Source: Neobacillus drentensis | GTDB taxonomy: Bacteria > Bacillota > Bacilli > Bacillales > Cytobacillaceae | Reading direction: 5' to 3' | Length of the DNA: 64,000 nucleotides | Assembly: GCF_021560175.1 (NCBI RefSeq) | Contig: NZ_CP091110.1 | Coordinates: forward strand, 2,036,001 to 2,100,000 | Part shown: positions 19,098 to 27,704 of the stretch, piece by piece | How positions within the stretch are numbered: position 1 is the first letter of the stretch | How the letters are laid out: each line of letters opens with the position of its first letter | The notes under the pieces: generated by a model | Seen by the model: only the letters and a program-made list of their open reading frames with translations | Databases searched by the model: none | Told to the model about the DNA's origin: nothing | Program-made: the position numbers and the translations under genes

Positions 19098-19916
19098 ATG
19101 GAGTTGGTTGGTACGGTAATGCAGTTATTACAAAAAACACAGACACTAGTTCGTTATCAGAACCATAGCGGTAAAATATATTATGGTATTGTTGAGGATG
19201 ATGAAATTTTACAATTGTCCAGTAATTTTACTGAAATTGTAAACAATGAATTAAATTATGATGGAATAAAAGTTAAATTTAGTGATGTAAAGATTTTGGA
19301 GCCTGTAGCACCCTCGAAAGTGATTAATTTCGGCTGGACATATGCGGCACACGCGAAGGAGACTGGGGGAAAGGCAAATCTGAAAGAGCCATTTTTGTTT
19401 TTAAAGCCGACAACTTCATTGATTCCAAATGGCGGGGATATTATTCTTCCGTCATGTGATTTAACAAATCAGGTGGAGATGGAAGGGGAAGTTGCACTCA
19501 TTATCGGTAAACGAGGCAAAAATATAAAAGAAGAAGATGCATTGGAGTATGTTTTTGGCTGTACCATATTTAATGACGTAACGGCAAGAGATCTTACAAA
19601 AAGAGATCCCCAGTTTACACGCGGAAAAGGTTTTGACACTTTTGGCCCATTGGGTCCGTGGATGGTGACAGGTCTAGATCCAACTAATTTACGAATAGTT
19701 ACGACATTAAACGGAAAAGTCGTACAAGATGGTAATACCAATCAGATGTCACTGTCAATTCCTTTCCTTATTAGTTGGATTTCACAAATTATGACACTGG
19801 AGCCGGGTGATGTTTTGGCTACTGGTTCACCTTCCGGAAGTTGTCCAATGAAGGCAGGCGACATCGTAACTGTAGAAGTGGAAAATATCGGCAAATTACG
19901 TAATTATGTGGTATAG
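19098..19916 (+). CDS. Fumarylacetoacetate hydrolase (FAH) family enzyme
   Basis: About 265-272 residues. The C-terminal FAH fold is clear: KVINFGWTYAAHAKE, the metal-binding acidic cluster QVEMEGEVALIIGK, FNDVTARDLTKRDPQF, and LEPGDVLATGSPSG near the end. Members act on beta-diketo or oxo acids (fumarylpyruvate hydrolase, oxaloacetate decarboxylase, HpcE-type isomerase) with Mg2+. Several in-frame starts exist (TTG 19092, ATG 19098, ATG 19119) and none has a good ribosome binding site; the conserved region begins at LVRYQN, so the later one may be right. Together with the LysR gene and the GntP system it suggests sugar-acid or aromatic-acid breakdown. Confidence 0.87.
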   Translation: MELVGTVMQLLQKTQTLVRYQNHSGKIYYGIVEDDEILQLSSNFTEIVNNELNYDGIKVKFSDVKILEPVAPSKVINFGWTYAAHAKETGGKANLKEPFLFLKPTTSLIPNGGDIILPSCDLTNQVEMEGEVALIIGKRGKNIKEEDALEYVFGCTIFNDVTARDLTKRDPQFTRGKGFDTFGPLGPWMVTGLDPTNLRIVTTLNGKVVQDGNTNQMSLSIPFLISWISQIMTLEPGDVLATGSPSGSCPMKAGDIVTVEVENIGKLRNYVV

Positions 19917-19955
19917 GAAATACAAAAATTGCTGTTGCCCCTATTCAATTTTAAG

Positions 19956-19985
19956 GTTAACCAGTTTCTCTGGTTAACTTTTTCT
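19956..19985 (+). terminator. Rho-independent terminator
   Basis: GTTAACCAG pairs perfectly with CTGGTTAAC around TTTCT and is followed by a T run. Confidence 0.88.
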
Positions 19986-20215
19986 ATTATACTGCGAGTT
20001 AATGCACTTGAGGCCCCACCTCAAAATGTTCCCCAAATAGACCAATAGATCAAATATAGTAAAAGATTACACGTGGAATTTTTAACTTTTAATCCATTAA
20101 TTTAATATCTAAAAAGATCCGCTGCCAAAATATAGTAAGAAATAAATCGTTTTTCGTTAAATGCAATCTGATATACTATGGATATAGTAAACTTTTATGT
20201 TGGAGTTATAACCTG

Positions 20216-21805
20216 ATGAAATTGCCAAACTTCAAATTGAAATTATTCACCCAAATGGTATTGCTTATATCTTTGGTTATTTGTGCTACTTCCATCCTAG
20301 CAGCCGTATTCTTCACCAGAATTATGGACGATCTTTCAACACAGTATCTCGGCCATGAAGCGATGTCTGTTGCAAAATTAGTTGCACAAGATGACAGGAT
20401 TATCCGTGCTTTTAAAAACGACGATCCTTCAAAGGAAATTCAACCGATTGCTGAAAAGATGAGAAAATTAACAGGTGCGAGTTATATTGTTATCGGCAAT
20501 AAACAGGGGATCCGTTATTCCCACCCCATTCCGAAATATATCGGTAAATCAATGGGAACGAGCAATGAGCCTGTTTTTAAACAGCATATATCCGTTGTCT
20601 ATGTTGGCGAAGGGATCTCGGGTCCTGCGATTAAAGCCAAAACCCCAATTATAGATGAAAAAGGGAACATTATTGGCGTTTCATCAGTGGGATTTTTAAT
20701 GGTGGATGTAAAAAAAAGAATCTTAACCTATAAGGAAGAAATTATTGGACTTGCTTTATTGCTGCTGCTAATTGGAGTAGCAGCTTCATTTTTTATTGCA
20801 AGGAAAATAAAACGGAAAATGTTTGGTCTAGAACCCGAAGAGATTTCCTATGTTTTTAAAGAAAAAGAAGCGATACTAGAATCGATTCTGGATGGAATTA
20901 TTGCGGTAGATAAGGATTTTCGAGTCCTTTCTATGAATAAAAGAGCACGCGAGCTGCTAGCGCTAAATTTGCAGCTGAATGATTCTAAAATCCAAAATAT
21001 TCGTTTAAGAGAGATGGTTCAAGAGGTTATAGATTACAAGAACGGGAGAGCCAATCAAAAGATTTTAATAGGTAATCAATTGTATGTCATTGATTTTTCA
21101 TTGGTTACTCAAAAGGACCATATCGCAGGTGTGGTCTTAACGATTCGCACAGAATTTGAAATAGAGCAATTGTTTGATGAGGTTTCAGAAATTAAGACTT
21201 ACTCTGAAAACATGCGGGCACTCAATCACGAATTTTTAAACAAATTAAACACGATATATGGTTTGTTAAGCATTGAGGAATACGATAAAGCAAGGGAAGT
21301 TATTTCAGGTGAAGTGGAAGAACGTCAAAGCACGATTGTGTTTCTTATGACTGCGGTAAAAGATCCTTTCCTTGTAGCCTGTTTGCTAGGTAAAATTAAT
21401 CGTTCAAAAGAGTTAAAGGTAGAGTTGAAAATTGATCAAGAAAGCAATTTAACAGATATACATGATTCAATGGATACCAAATTGCTTGTATCCATTCTCG
21501 GCAATATAATTGATAACGCGATGGAAGCTGCAAAAGAAAAAAACGGAGCGGAGGCCTTCGTCACCGTGTCCTTCACGGACATTGGCAGGGACCTTGTTTT
21601 TGATATACAAGACAATGGACCAGGCGTTCCAGATGATAAACAAAACTCTATTTTTTCAGAAGGGTTTACCACCAAAACTGGAAAAAACCGAGGTCTTGGT
21701 CTAAGTATCGTCAAAAATTCCCTTGCACAATTACATGGACAAGTATTTATTACGAACAGCTTTCTGGGTGGTTCAAAATTCACCCTTGTGATTCCAAAAA
21801 AATAA
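20216..21805 (+). CDS. Sensor histidine kinase, CitA/DcuS type
   Basis: A 529-residue kinase with a transmembrane helix (about residues 12-33), an extracytoplasmic sCache/PAS domain (about 35-170, with GIRYSHPIPKYIGKS), a second helix (about 178-197), a cytoplasmic PAS domain, the dimerisation box LNHEFLNKLNTIYGLL and an HATPase domain (NIIDNAMEAA, DNGPGVPD, GLGLSIVKN). Kinases of this kind sense external di/tricarboxylates or sugar acids. It precedes its response regulator by 12 nt and a GntP-family permease, a common arrangement in which the system induces uptake of the sensed acid. Confidence 0.92.
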   Translation: MKLPNFKLKLFTQMVLLISLVICATSILAAVFFTRIMDDLSTQYLGHEAMSVAKLVAQDDRIIRAFKNDDPSKEIQPIAEKMRKLTGASYIVIGNKQGIRYSHPIPKYIGKSMGTSNEPVFKQHISVVYVGEGISGPAIKAKTPIIDEKGNIIGVSSVGFLMVDVKKRILTYKEEIIGLALLLLLIGVAASFFIARKIKRKMFGLEPEEISYVFKEKEAILESILDGIIAVDKDFRVLSMNKRARELLALNLQLNDSKIQNIRLREMVQEVIDYKNGRANQKILIGNQLYVIDFSLVTQKDHIAGVVLTIRTEFEIEQLFDEVSEIKTYSENMRALNHEFLNKLNTIYGLLSIEEYDKAREVISGEVEERQSTIVFLMTAVKDPFLVACLLGKINRSKELKVELKIDQESNLTDIHDSMDTKLLVSILGNIIDNAMEAAKEKNGAEAFVTVSFTDIGRDLVFDIQDNGPGVPDDKQNSIFSEGFTTKTGKNRGLGLSIVKNSLAQLHGQVFITNSFLGGSKFTLVIPKK

Positions 21806-21817
21806 AAGGAGAAGTTT

Positions 21818-22525
21818 ATGGCAGGAAACCCCATTCAAGTCATGATTGTTGAAGATGATCCTCTTGGGTCGAAAATTATTAAGCAATTCACCGAAAAAAT
21901 AGACGGCTTTGAAATTTCCGCCATTGCAAATTCTGGGAATGAAGCATTTGCCTATCTTCAAACATTTAAGCCACAATTAATTTTGTTGGATATTTATCTG
22001 CAGGATATGAATGGCATCGACTTATTACGGGCCATAAGGATCAAATATCGTGGGATTGATATTATTCCAATCACTGCTGCAAATGATGCGGAGACAGTTA
22101 CAGAGGCGATTCGCGGTGGAGTTTTTAGTTATTTAATCAAACCGATTGATGTGAAGAAATTCACCGATGAGCTGACAAGATATAAACTGACCATGGAGCA
22201 GCTTCAGATTAAAAAAACAATGGATCAAAAGGAGATAGATACATTATTCTCCTTAGCGAACCCTCCCAATACGAAAAATAACAGGGAAAAACAACTGCCA
22301 AAAGGCATCGATAAATTTACATTAATGAGGGTCCGGGACAAACTTTGTTTTGAAAAGGGGAGCGTTAGTGCTGAGGAATTAGCAATCCTCCTTGGAATAA
22401 CAGATTCAACTGCTCGAAAGTATTTGGAATATCTAACATCTATTGATGAAATGTATGTCGATGTCAAATTTGGATCGGTTGGCCGGCCAGAACGCAAGTA
22501 CAAATGGAAGAGAAATGATCATTAA
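21818..22525 (+). CDS. CitB/DcuR-type response regulator
   Basis: A 235-residue regulator with an N-terminal receiver (VEDDPLGSKI, phospho-Asp in ILLDIYLQDMNG, the conserved Lys in YLIKPID). The C-terminal part, from about residue 160, is a winged helix typical of the CitB group (SAEELAILLGITDSTARKYLEYL), ending GRPERKYKW. It has a strong ribosome binding site (AAAAGGAG) and is cotranscribed with the kinase. The inferred target is the permease promoter 250 bp downstream. Confidence 0.92.
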   Translation: MAGNPIQVMIVEDDPLGSKIIKQFTEKIDGFEISAIANSGNEAFAYLQTFKPQLILLDIYLQDMNGIDLLRAIRIKYRGIDIIPITAANDAETVTEAIRGGVFSYLIKPIDVKKFTDELTRYKLTMEQLQIKKTMDQKEIDTLFSLANPPNTKNNREKQLPKGIDKFTLMRVRDKLCFEKGSVSAEELAILLGITDSTARKYLEYLTSIDEMYVDVKFGSVGRPERKYKWKRNDH

Positions 22526-22555
22526 GAGATTGGCAAAAGGCCAATCTCTTTTTTG
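22524..22555 (+). terminator. Rho-independent terminator
   Basis: AAGAGATTGG pairs with CCAATCTCTT around CAAAAGG and is followed by T-rich sequence. It overlaps the regulator stop codon. Confidence 0.88.
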
Positions 22556-22558
22556 TTG

Positions 22559-22724
22559 TAAAAACGCTTACAATAAATGTAAATAACCATTTAATTAATT
22601 TAATTCAACTAATTTAGTTAATATTCAAAATCCTCTTTCTAACCTGTACATTTAGATTAATAACTTATTCAAACGACAGTTTGAAAACGTTATCTGATTT
22701 TTAGGGAGAATGAGAGCGCTCTCT
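22559..22724 (+). promoter_or_regulatory. CcpA (cre)-like sites upstream of the GntP permease
   Basis: TTGAAAACGTTATCT (22681-22695) fits the cre consensus WTGNAANCGNWNNCW completely. ATGAGAGCGCTCTCT (22710-22724) has one mismatch and contains the 12-bp palindrome GAGAGCGCTCTC. A third one-mismatch site lies at 22559-22572 (core AAACGCTTAC). Carbon catabolite repression of the permease is likely. Confidence 0.65.
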
Positions 22725-22776
22725 TATTCAAAAATTATCTATTTATAAAAATTTTTAACGATGGAAAAAGGGGTGT

Positions 22777-24213
22777 ATGTTTATGACAGGTCATGATCTT
22801 TCACTGCTTATTGTTGCAGTATGCGGCATTTTGCTGCTGGTTTTCCTCATAGTCTCAAAATTACGTTTCCATCCCATGTTAGCGCTTTTAGTGGTGTCAA
22901 TTGCTGTTGGATTTGCAGCGGGTCTTGACGCGAAAACCGTTGTAGATTCAATTGAAGAAGGGGCAGGGGGAACACTGGGGGGAGTAGGACTTCAAGTGGC
23001 ACTTGGTGCAATGATAGGAAAAATATTGGCCGATTCCGGTGCAACGGACAAAATTGCTGCAACCATCTTAAGAGGCTCTACTAACCGCACGTTGCCATGG
23101 TTAATGGGGGCTGTGGCTTTTATTATCGGAATTCCAATGTTCTTTGAGGTAGGCTTAATCATGCTTTTACCAATTGTTTTCGCTGTTGCCTCCAAAGTAG
23201 AAAAGCAAGGAAAAATAAAAGGTTCAGCATTTGTTTTAATCGGTGTACCTGTAATCGCAGCCCTTGCAACTATGCATGGCATGGTGCCGCCACATCCTGG
23301 TCCACTCACTGCAATTGCAGGATTTAAATCCAATCTGGGAATAACCATGCTTTATGGTCTTATCTGCGCCATACCTGCAGCGGTATTAGCGGGACCTGTA
23401 TATGGTAAATTCATTGCACCACGGTTAAGTGTTTGTCCTGACCAATTACTGTTGGAGCAGTATACCACCTCTTCCATAAGAGGGTCAGAGAAGAAAACAA
23501 ACGAGGCTTCGAAATATACAGCTGCAGCAGTAGAGAAGCCTACAGTCTCAACGTTCACTTCATTTGTAGTTATTTTACTGCCAATGGTCATCATGTTAAG
23601 CCGTACGCTGGCAGAAACTTTGTTTAAGAATTCAATTATATTAAATAATATAACAGGATTTATAGGAGAACCCATTATTGCTTTGCTAATCGGTTTAGTG
23701 GCAGGAATCATTCTATTAGGATATGGACGGGGAGTAGATACAAAAAAACTTCGAGATTCATTAGGTACGAGTCTAAAGCCAATTGCGGGCATTTTATTAA
23801 TTATTGCCGGAGGTGGTGCATTTGCAAAAGTACTTGTGAATTCCCACGTTGGGGATGCGATCATCCATCTTTCTTCCGGTTTGAAACTTTCCGCCATTGT
23901 AATCGGGTGGCTGATTGCTGCTTTATTATCTGTTACCACAGGTTCTGCTACTGTTGGCATTGTTGGGGCTACAGGCTTGTTGGCACCACTTGTTGGATCA
24001 GATCCGAGCATTAATAAAGAATTGCTTGTAGTAGCCATTGGTGCAGGCTCATTATTCTTTAACTATGCTAACCATGCTGGCTTCTGGTTAGTTAAAGAAT
24101 CATTTAGTATGTCAATGGGTGAAACCTTTAAAACCATTACCATTATACAATCAATTATAGGGCTAGTTGGTTTGGTCATGGCACTTTTATTAAATTTACT
24201 GCCTCATTTTTAA
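22777..24213 (+). CDS. GntP-family sugar-acid:H+ permease
   Basis: A 478-residue membrane protein with about 12-14 helices and the typical GntP features: the start region LRFHPMLALLVVSIAVGFAAG, FEVGLIMLLPIVF, GMVPPHPGP and the C-terminal NYANHAGFWLVKE. These carriers take up gluconate, glycerate or related acids with protons. The specificity cannot be told from sequence. The upstream kinase/regulator pair and cre sites indicate induction by the substrate and repression by preferred sugars. The ribosome binding site AAAAAGGGG precedes ATG 22777. Confidence 0.92.
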   Translation: MFMTGHDLSLLIVAVCGILLLVFLIVSKLRFHPMLALLVVSIAVGFAAGLDAKTVVDSIEEGAGGTLGGVGLQVALGAMIGKILADSGATDKIAATILRGSTNRTLPWLMGAVAFIIGIPMFFEVGLIMLLPIVFAVASKVEKQGKIKGSAFVLIGVPVIAALATMHGMVPPHPGPLTAIAGFKSNLGITMLYGLICAIPAAVLAGPVYGKFIAPRLSVCPDQLLLEQYTTSSIRGSEKKTNEASKYTAAAVEKPTVSTFTSFVVILLPMVIMLSRTLAETLFKNSIILNNITGFIGEPIIALLIGLVAGIILLGYGRGVDTKKLRDSLGTSLKPIAGILLIIAGGGAFAKVLVNSHVGDAIIHLSSGLKLSAIVIGWLIAALLSVTTGSATVGIVGATGLLAPLVGSDPSINKELLVVAIGAGSLFFNYANHAGFWLVKESFSMSMGETFKTITIIQSIIGLVGLVMALLLNLLPHF

Positions 24214-24322
24214 TAACTAATGAGATAATTCATTGTCATCATCTAAAATGGGAAACACTTACGACAAAAAGTGACTTGACAACTATGCAGAGGATAATTT
24301 GCCGTTAACAGAGGGGATTCCG

Positions 24323-24475
24323 ATGTGGAATATTACTGTATTCTCAAAGGGAAAAATCATAATGATGTATGAGTTTAACACGGAGCAAGAAGCGAGAGAA
24401 GCATTTAAGAATATTTATGGGAATAAAATTCTTTCGGAGATTATTTACTTTAATAATGATTGTTTACTTTTATAA
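24323..24475 (+). CDS. 50-residue conserved small protein, paralogue of 18896-19057
   Basis: It starts MWNITVFSKGK and has MYEFNTEQEA, GNKILSEIIYFNN and a Cys at position 47. It shares about half its residues with the protein at 18896, with the same length apart from the end, and has its own GAGGGG ribosome binding site before ATG 24323. The predicted strand-strand-helix-strand layout is preserved although the sequences have diverged, which argues for selection on the protein. Function unknown. It follows the GntP permease. Confidence 0.72.
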   Translation: MWNITVFSKGKIIMMYEFNTEQEAREAFKNIYGNKILSEIIYFNNDCLLL

Positions 24476-24526
24476 TATTCCTCCCTTTGTGTAAAACCCA
24501 TCTTTTATTTTCTGGTCAATGAACAA

Positions 24527-24590
24527 ACTTTAGGATGTTGAGTGAAGAAATAAAAAGAACCCTTGAGCCAGGGTTCTTTTTAAATTGACA
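24527..24590. repeat. ~60-bp direct repeat with terminator, copy 1
   Basis: Contains ACTTTAGGATGT, then AAAAAGAACCCTTGAG and the hairpin AAAGAACCCT/AGGGTTCTTT (24552-24581). A near copy lies at 27645-27704. The hairpin is T-tailed on both strands and ends the minus-strand oxidoreductase transcript. Confidence 0.75.
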
Positions 24591-24617
24591 AGACTAAATG
24601 TTTCTTGTATTTTATTT

Positions 24618-27035
24618 TTATTTATATGGCAGATATTCTGGCAGCGGTACATTGGTTACCGAAAGAGGTATTTCCAGCTTGATTCCCATTTGAAGGTCGT
24701 AAGGAGATACAAGCCCATTCACTTTTTGAAGGGCTTCAATACTTGTACCAAATTGTTCAGCAATTGTTCCGAGAGTATCCTTCTCTCCTACGATATGGGT
24801 TTTTCTCAATTTCTCGATTCTGCAGGCGGACTGCTTAAAGGTTGGCTGCTTCGATAAAGGATCGGTAAAATCTGCAGTCAAATCATTTGCAGCCTCCTTT
24901 TTATGCCAGCTTCCAAAATGAAATGGCACAAAAATTAATCCTTTTTGTACGGATTCACCAATTCTCACGGGGACCTCAATTTCCCCTCTTGCAGAAATAA
25001 TTCTCACTTTCTCGCCCTCGATCAGCCCTAGTTCCAATGCATCAGCGCTATTAATTTCCGCATACCCATTAGGAGCAGCCGCCTGAAGGTATGGCGAACG
25101 TGCGGTTTTGGTCCTTGTATGCCAATGCCAAACCAGTCTTCCAGTAGTAACCCATAAAGGATATTCCTTGTTTGGCTGCTCCACAGGGGGCAGATATCTA
25201 GTTGGATGGAGCATCGCTCTCCCATTTAAATTTAATTCTTCAAACTCTTCCTTAGATAGCGGTCTTCCAGTAAACTGGTCCTTCATAAACGATTGAGTAT
25301 AATTGGTTTCTGTTGCAAAACGGCCATCCGAATAAAGCCGGGTAGTTCCTTCCGGTGCTTGATCATTGACCGGCCATCTTAACCCATTATATTTTTCAAG
25401 TTTTTCATAAGTAATGCCGGTCATGTCAGAAGGTCTTCCTTTTGATACTTTTTTCCATTCCTCAAAACATTCTTCTGGAGTTGAATATTGGATCAATGGA
25501 TTTTCATCCTTGTCACGAAAATCCATCCTCTTTGCAAAATCGAGCAGTATCTCAAAGTCGGATTTAACTCCCTTAGGAGGGTCTACTGCCTTTCTTAATA
25601 AATTAATAGTTCTATCGGCATTTTCCATCGTTCCTTCTTTTTCTCCCCATAAAGCTGCTGGAAGGACAACATCAGCAACAACTGCTGTTTCTGTTAAAAA
25701 TGGGTCCTGCACTACTACAAAAACCTCTTCCAGAGCCTTTCGAGCTCTTGTCCGGTTAGGAAGAGATACCATAGGGTTTGTTCCAATGTTCCAAAAAAAG
25801 CTGATTTCTCCATTTTCGATCATATCAATCTGTTCTTCTATCCCTTTTTCTGGGCCAACTGGCAGGTTCTTTTCTTCCACGTTCCATAGCTCTGCCATTT
25901 CACGAATATGGTCTGGATTATTTGGATTTCTATTTGCTGGATAAGTTCCAACTCCACCAGCTGTACGGTTTGCTGAGGAACTAGGCTGGCCGGCCATATG
26001 GAGCGGCCCGCAGCCAGGCTTGCCAATCAGCCCTCTAATTAAGTGAATATTATTAATAGCAACGCATGCTGTTGTTGCATCCGCACTTTGGTACGTACCC
26101 TGGAGGGTAGTAGTTACAAGAGTCTCGGTATTACCAAGAATTTCTGCAGCTTCTTTAATCAATCCTGCTGGTATTCCGGTAACTTCGCTAGTGTGTTCTA
26201 CATCCCAATCACCAAGAGCCTCTGCCATTTTTTCAAAACCAACAGTATTGTTTTTTATAAATTGCTCATCCAGTCTTCCTTCCTCTATGATAAGGCGCTG
26301 CAGTCCATTTAATAATGCTACATTGGTTCCGGGATATAATTGAAGATGCATATCGGCCATACGGGCCGTAGCTGTTTTCCGTGGGTCTACAACGATAATA
26401 TACGGCTTTCCGGTTCTCTTTTTTCTTTCCATAATTCTTTCAAATAAAACAGTTCCCGTTTCGGCAGGATTATGACCGAACAAGAAAAGTGTATCTGCTT
26501 CATCAATATCGTCAAATGATGCAGGAACACCATCCGCACCGAAGGACTGAAGCAGGCAAAATTCAGTAGTAGCTGTACAAAGCCTTGTATTGGCATCTAA
26601 CAAATGAGTTCCAATTCCTGCTCTGCCAATTTTAGCTATCGTATAATAGTCTTCTAGAAATCCCTGTCCCGTTGAATAGATAGCGATTCCATTTCCGCCC
26701 TTATCTTTGATGGTTTCCCGTGCCTTTTTAACAATTAGTTCCATCGCTTCGTCCCAGGAGGCTGGAACAAGCTGTCCAAACGCATCCCGGACCATTGGGG
26801 TCAAAAGCCTGTCCGGACTGTTGTTTGCATGCCATTGGTTTTCACCTTTTGGTCCTAATCTTCCTCTGTTTATAGGATGCTTCGAATTACCCTTTATCCC
26901 CACAACCTTATGATCTTTAACGGCTATATGGCATCCGCAGCCGACAGAACAGATATTACAAGTACTGTATACCCATTTATCGACCTCTCCCTGACTATAT
27001 ACATTTATATCCGTACGCTCCGTTTCCCAAGCCAT
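24618..27035 (-). CDS. Molybdopterin oxidoreductase (formate-dehydrogenase/nitrate-reductase-like) with C-terminal LysM domain
   Basis: An 805-residue cytoplasmic-type protein without a Tat signal. The N terminus has the Fe4S4 pattern CNICSVGCGC (C-x2-C-x3-C), but the fourth ligand, usually in RLCxKG, reads RLGPKG. The molybdenum-site residue appears to be Cys in TRLCTAT, so no selenocysteine is needed. The molybdopterin domains follow (LFLFGHNPAETG, VVQDPFLTETA, VLPAALWGEKEGTMEN) and the C-terminal dinucleotide-binding domain (PLWVTTGRL, SPYLQ). The last ~55 residues form a LysM motif (DTLGTIAEQFGTSIEALQKV, ending in MGIKLEIP), which normally binds peptidoglycan or chitin. It is translationally coupled to the upstream gene (TAATG overlap). 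The natural substrate is unknown. Confidence 0.88.
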   Translation of the reverse strand: MAWETERTDINVYSQGEVDKWVYSTCNICSVGCGCHIAVKDHKVVGIKGNSKHPINRGRLGPKGENQWHANNSPDRLLTPMVRDAFGQLVPASWDEAMELIVKKARETIKDKGGNGIAIYSTGQGFLEDYYTIAKIGRAGIGTHLLDANTRLCTATTEFCLLQSFGADGVPASFDDIDEADTLFLFGHNPAETGTVLFERIMERKKRTGKPYIIVVDPRKTATARMADMHLQLYPGTNVALLNGLQRLIIEEGRLDEQFIKNNTVGFEKMAEALGDWDVEHTSEVTGIPAGLIKEAAEILGNTETLVTTTLQGTYQSADATTACVAINNIHLIRGLIGKPGCGPLHMAGQPSSSANRTAGGVGTYPANRNPNNPDHIREMAELWNVEEKNLPVGPEKGIEEQIDMIENGEISFFWNIGTNPMVSLPNRTRARKALEEVFVVVQDPFLTETAVVADVVLPAALWGEKEGTMENADRTINLLRKAVDPPKGVKSDFEILLDFAKRMDFRDKDENPLIQYSTPEECFEEWKKVSKGRPSDMTGITYEKLEKYNGLRWPVNDQAPEGTTRLYSDGRFATETNYTQSFMKDQFTGRPLSKEEFEELNLNGRAMLHPTRYLPPVEQPNKEYPLWVTTGRLVWHWHTRTKTARSPYLQAAAPNGYAEINSADALELGLIEGEKVRIISARGEIEVPVRIGESVQKGLIFVPFHFGSWHKKEAANDLTADFTDPLSKQPTFKQSACRIEKLRKTHIVGEKDTLGTIAEQFGTSIEALQKVNGLVSPYDLQMGIKLEIPLSVTNVPLPEYLPYK

Positions 27036-27472
27036 TATTTTCCACCCTCTCTTTGTGTCTTAGGCAAATACACCTCTGGTACAGCATATTTAATTTTCTC
27101 AGGACCAAATTGAACTTCTAACTCTTTGGCACCTTCTTTCAGGCTTTTTTTAATCCTCTGGAATAGTAAATCCAAGTCATTAACATGTTGGGCATTGTTT
27201 TCATCCTGCCATGTTATCGCTCTTCCCCAAGCCCGAAAGGTTGAATCGGCAACCGAATCGTCATAGTATAAAATAGAGAGATCCTTTTTATATGTTTTAA
27301 AATCCTGTTCCTTCCTTTGTAAAACTTCAATTAGGTTCTCACAAGTATCCTTTTGTTCTTCCAATACTGTCCTAAAAAGAATTGCTAATGGATTTTCTGC
27401 ATACTGACTTTCCTTAATAATCTTGTCAGAGTCCTCCATAATACTGTTAAAAATTTTATGTAACTTGTCCAT
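27035..27472 (-). CDS. Hypothetical partner of the molybdopterin oxidoreductase
   Basis: A 145-residue acidic, mostly helical protein, not recognised as a known family. It has a helical N-terminal half (CENLIEVLQRKEQDFKTYKKD) and aromatic patches (STFRAWGRAITWQD). There are no metal-binding clusters and no signal peptide. It precedes the oxidoreductase in the same operon with a one-base stop/start overlap, so a tight stoichiometric relation such as chaperone or small subunit is inferred. It does not look like the DUF1641 (YrhD/YjgD) partners of Bacillus formate dehydrogenases. Confidence 0.75.
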   Translation of the reverse strand: MDKLHKIFNSIMEDSDKIIKESQYAENPLAILFRTVLEEQKDTCENLIEVLQRKEQDFKTYKKDLSILYYDDSVADSTFRAWGRAITWQDENNAQHVNDLDLLFQRIKKSLKEGAKELEVQFGPEKIKYAVPEVYLPKTQREGGK

Positions 27473-27644
27473 TACCTCCCGCCTTCCTTTTAATTTACTT
27501 CTATATATCTAGTAACCCTATCCATAAAGGTTAAACCTTCGAAGACGTTTTTTAATAGAATTCTCATAATGCTCTTCCACAAAAAAACGCCAAAAGCTGG
27601 TAGCTCAGCTTAAGACGTAAAAAAGATTATATTATATATCCAGT

Positions 27645-27704
27645 ACTTTAGGATGTAGAGTAAATAAAAAGAACCCTTGAGTCAGGGTTCTTTTTAAATG
27701 GACA
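27645..27704. repeat. ~60-bp direct repeat with terminator, copy 2
   Basis: Near-identical to 24527-24590 (ACTTTAGGATGT, AAAAAGAACCCTTGAG, AGGGTTCTTTTTAAAT). It lies at the end of the ctaB-like gene on the minus strand, overlapping its stop codon, and acts as its terminator. The two copies flank the oxidoreductase operon. Confidence 0.75.

Noticed and set aside
25414..25944. 176-codon plus-strand frame inside the oxidoreductase
   Set aside because: Ser-rich antisense shadow of a well-supported gene.
24618..27035. Selenocysteine-containing formate dehydrogenase
   Set aside because: The molybdenum-site position is a Cys codon and no in-frame TGA occurs; CTTCAAA repeats nearby do not fold into tRNA-Sec.
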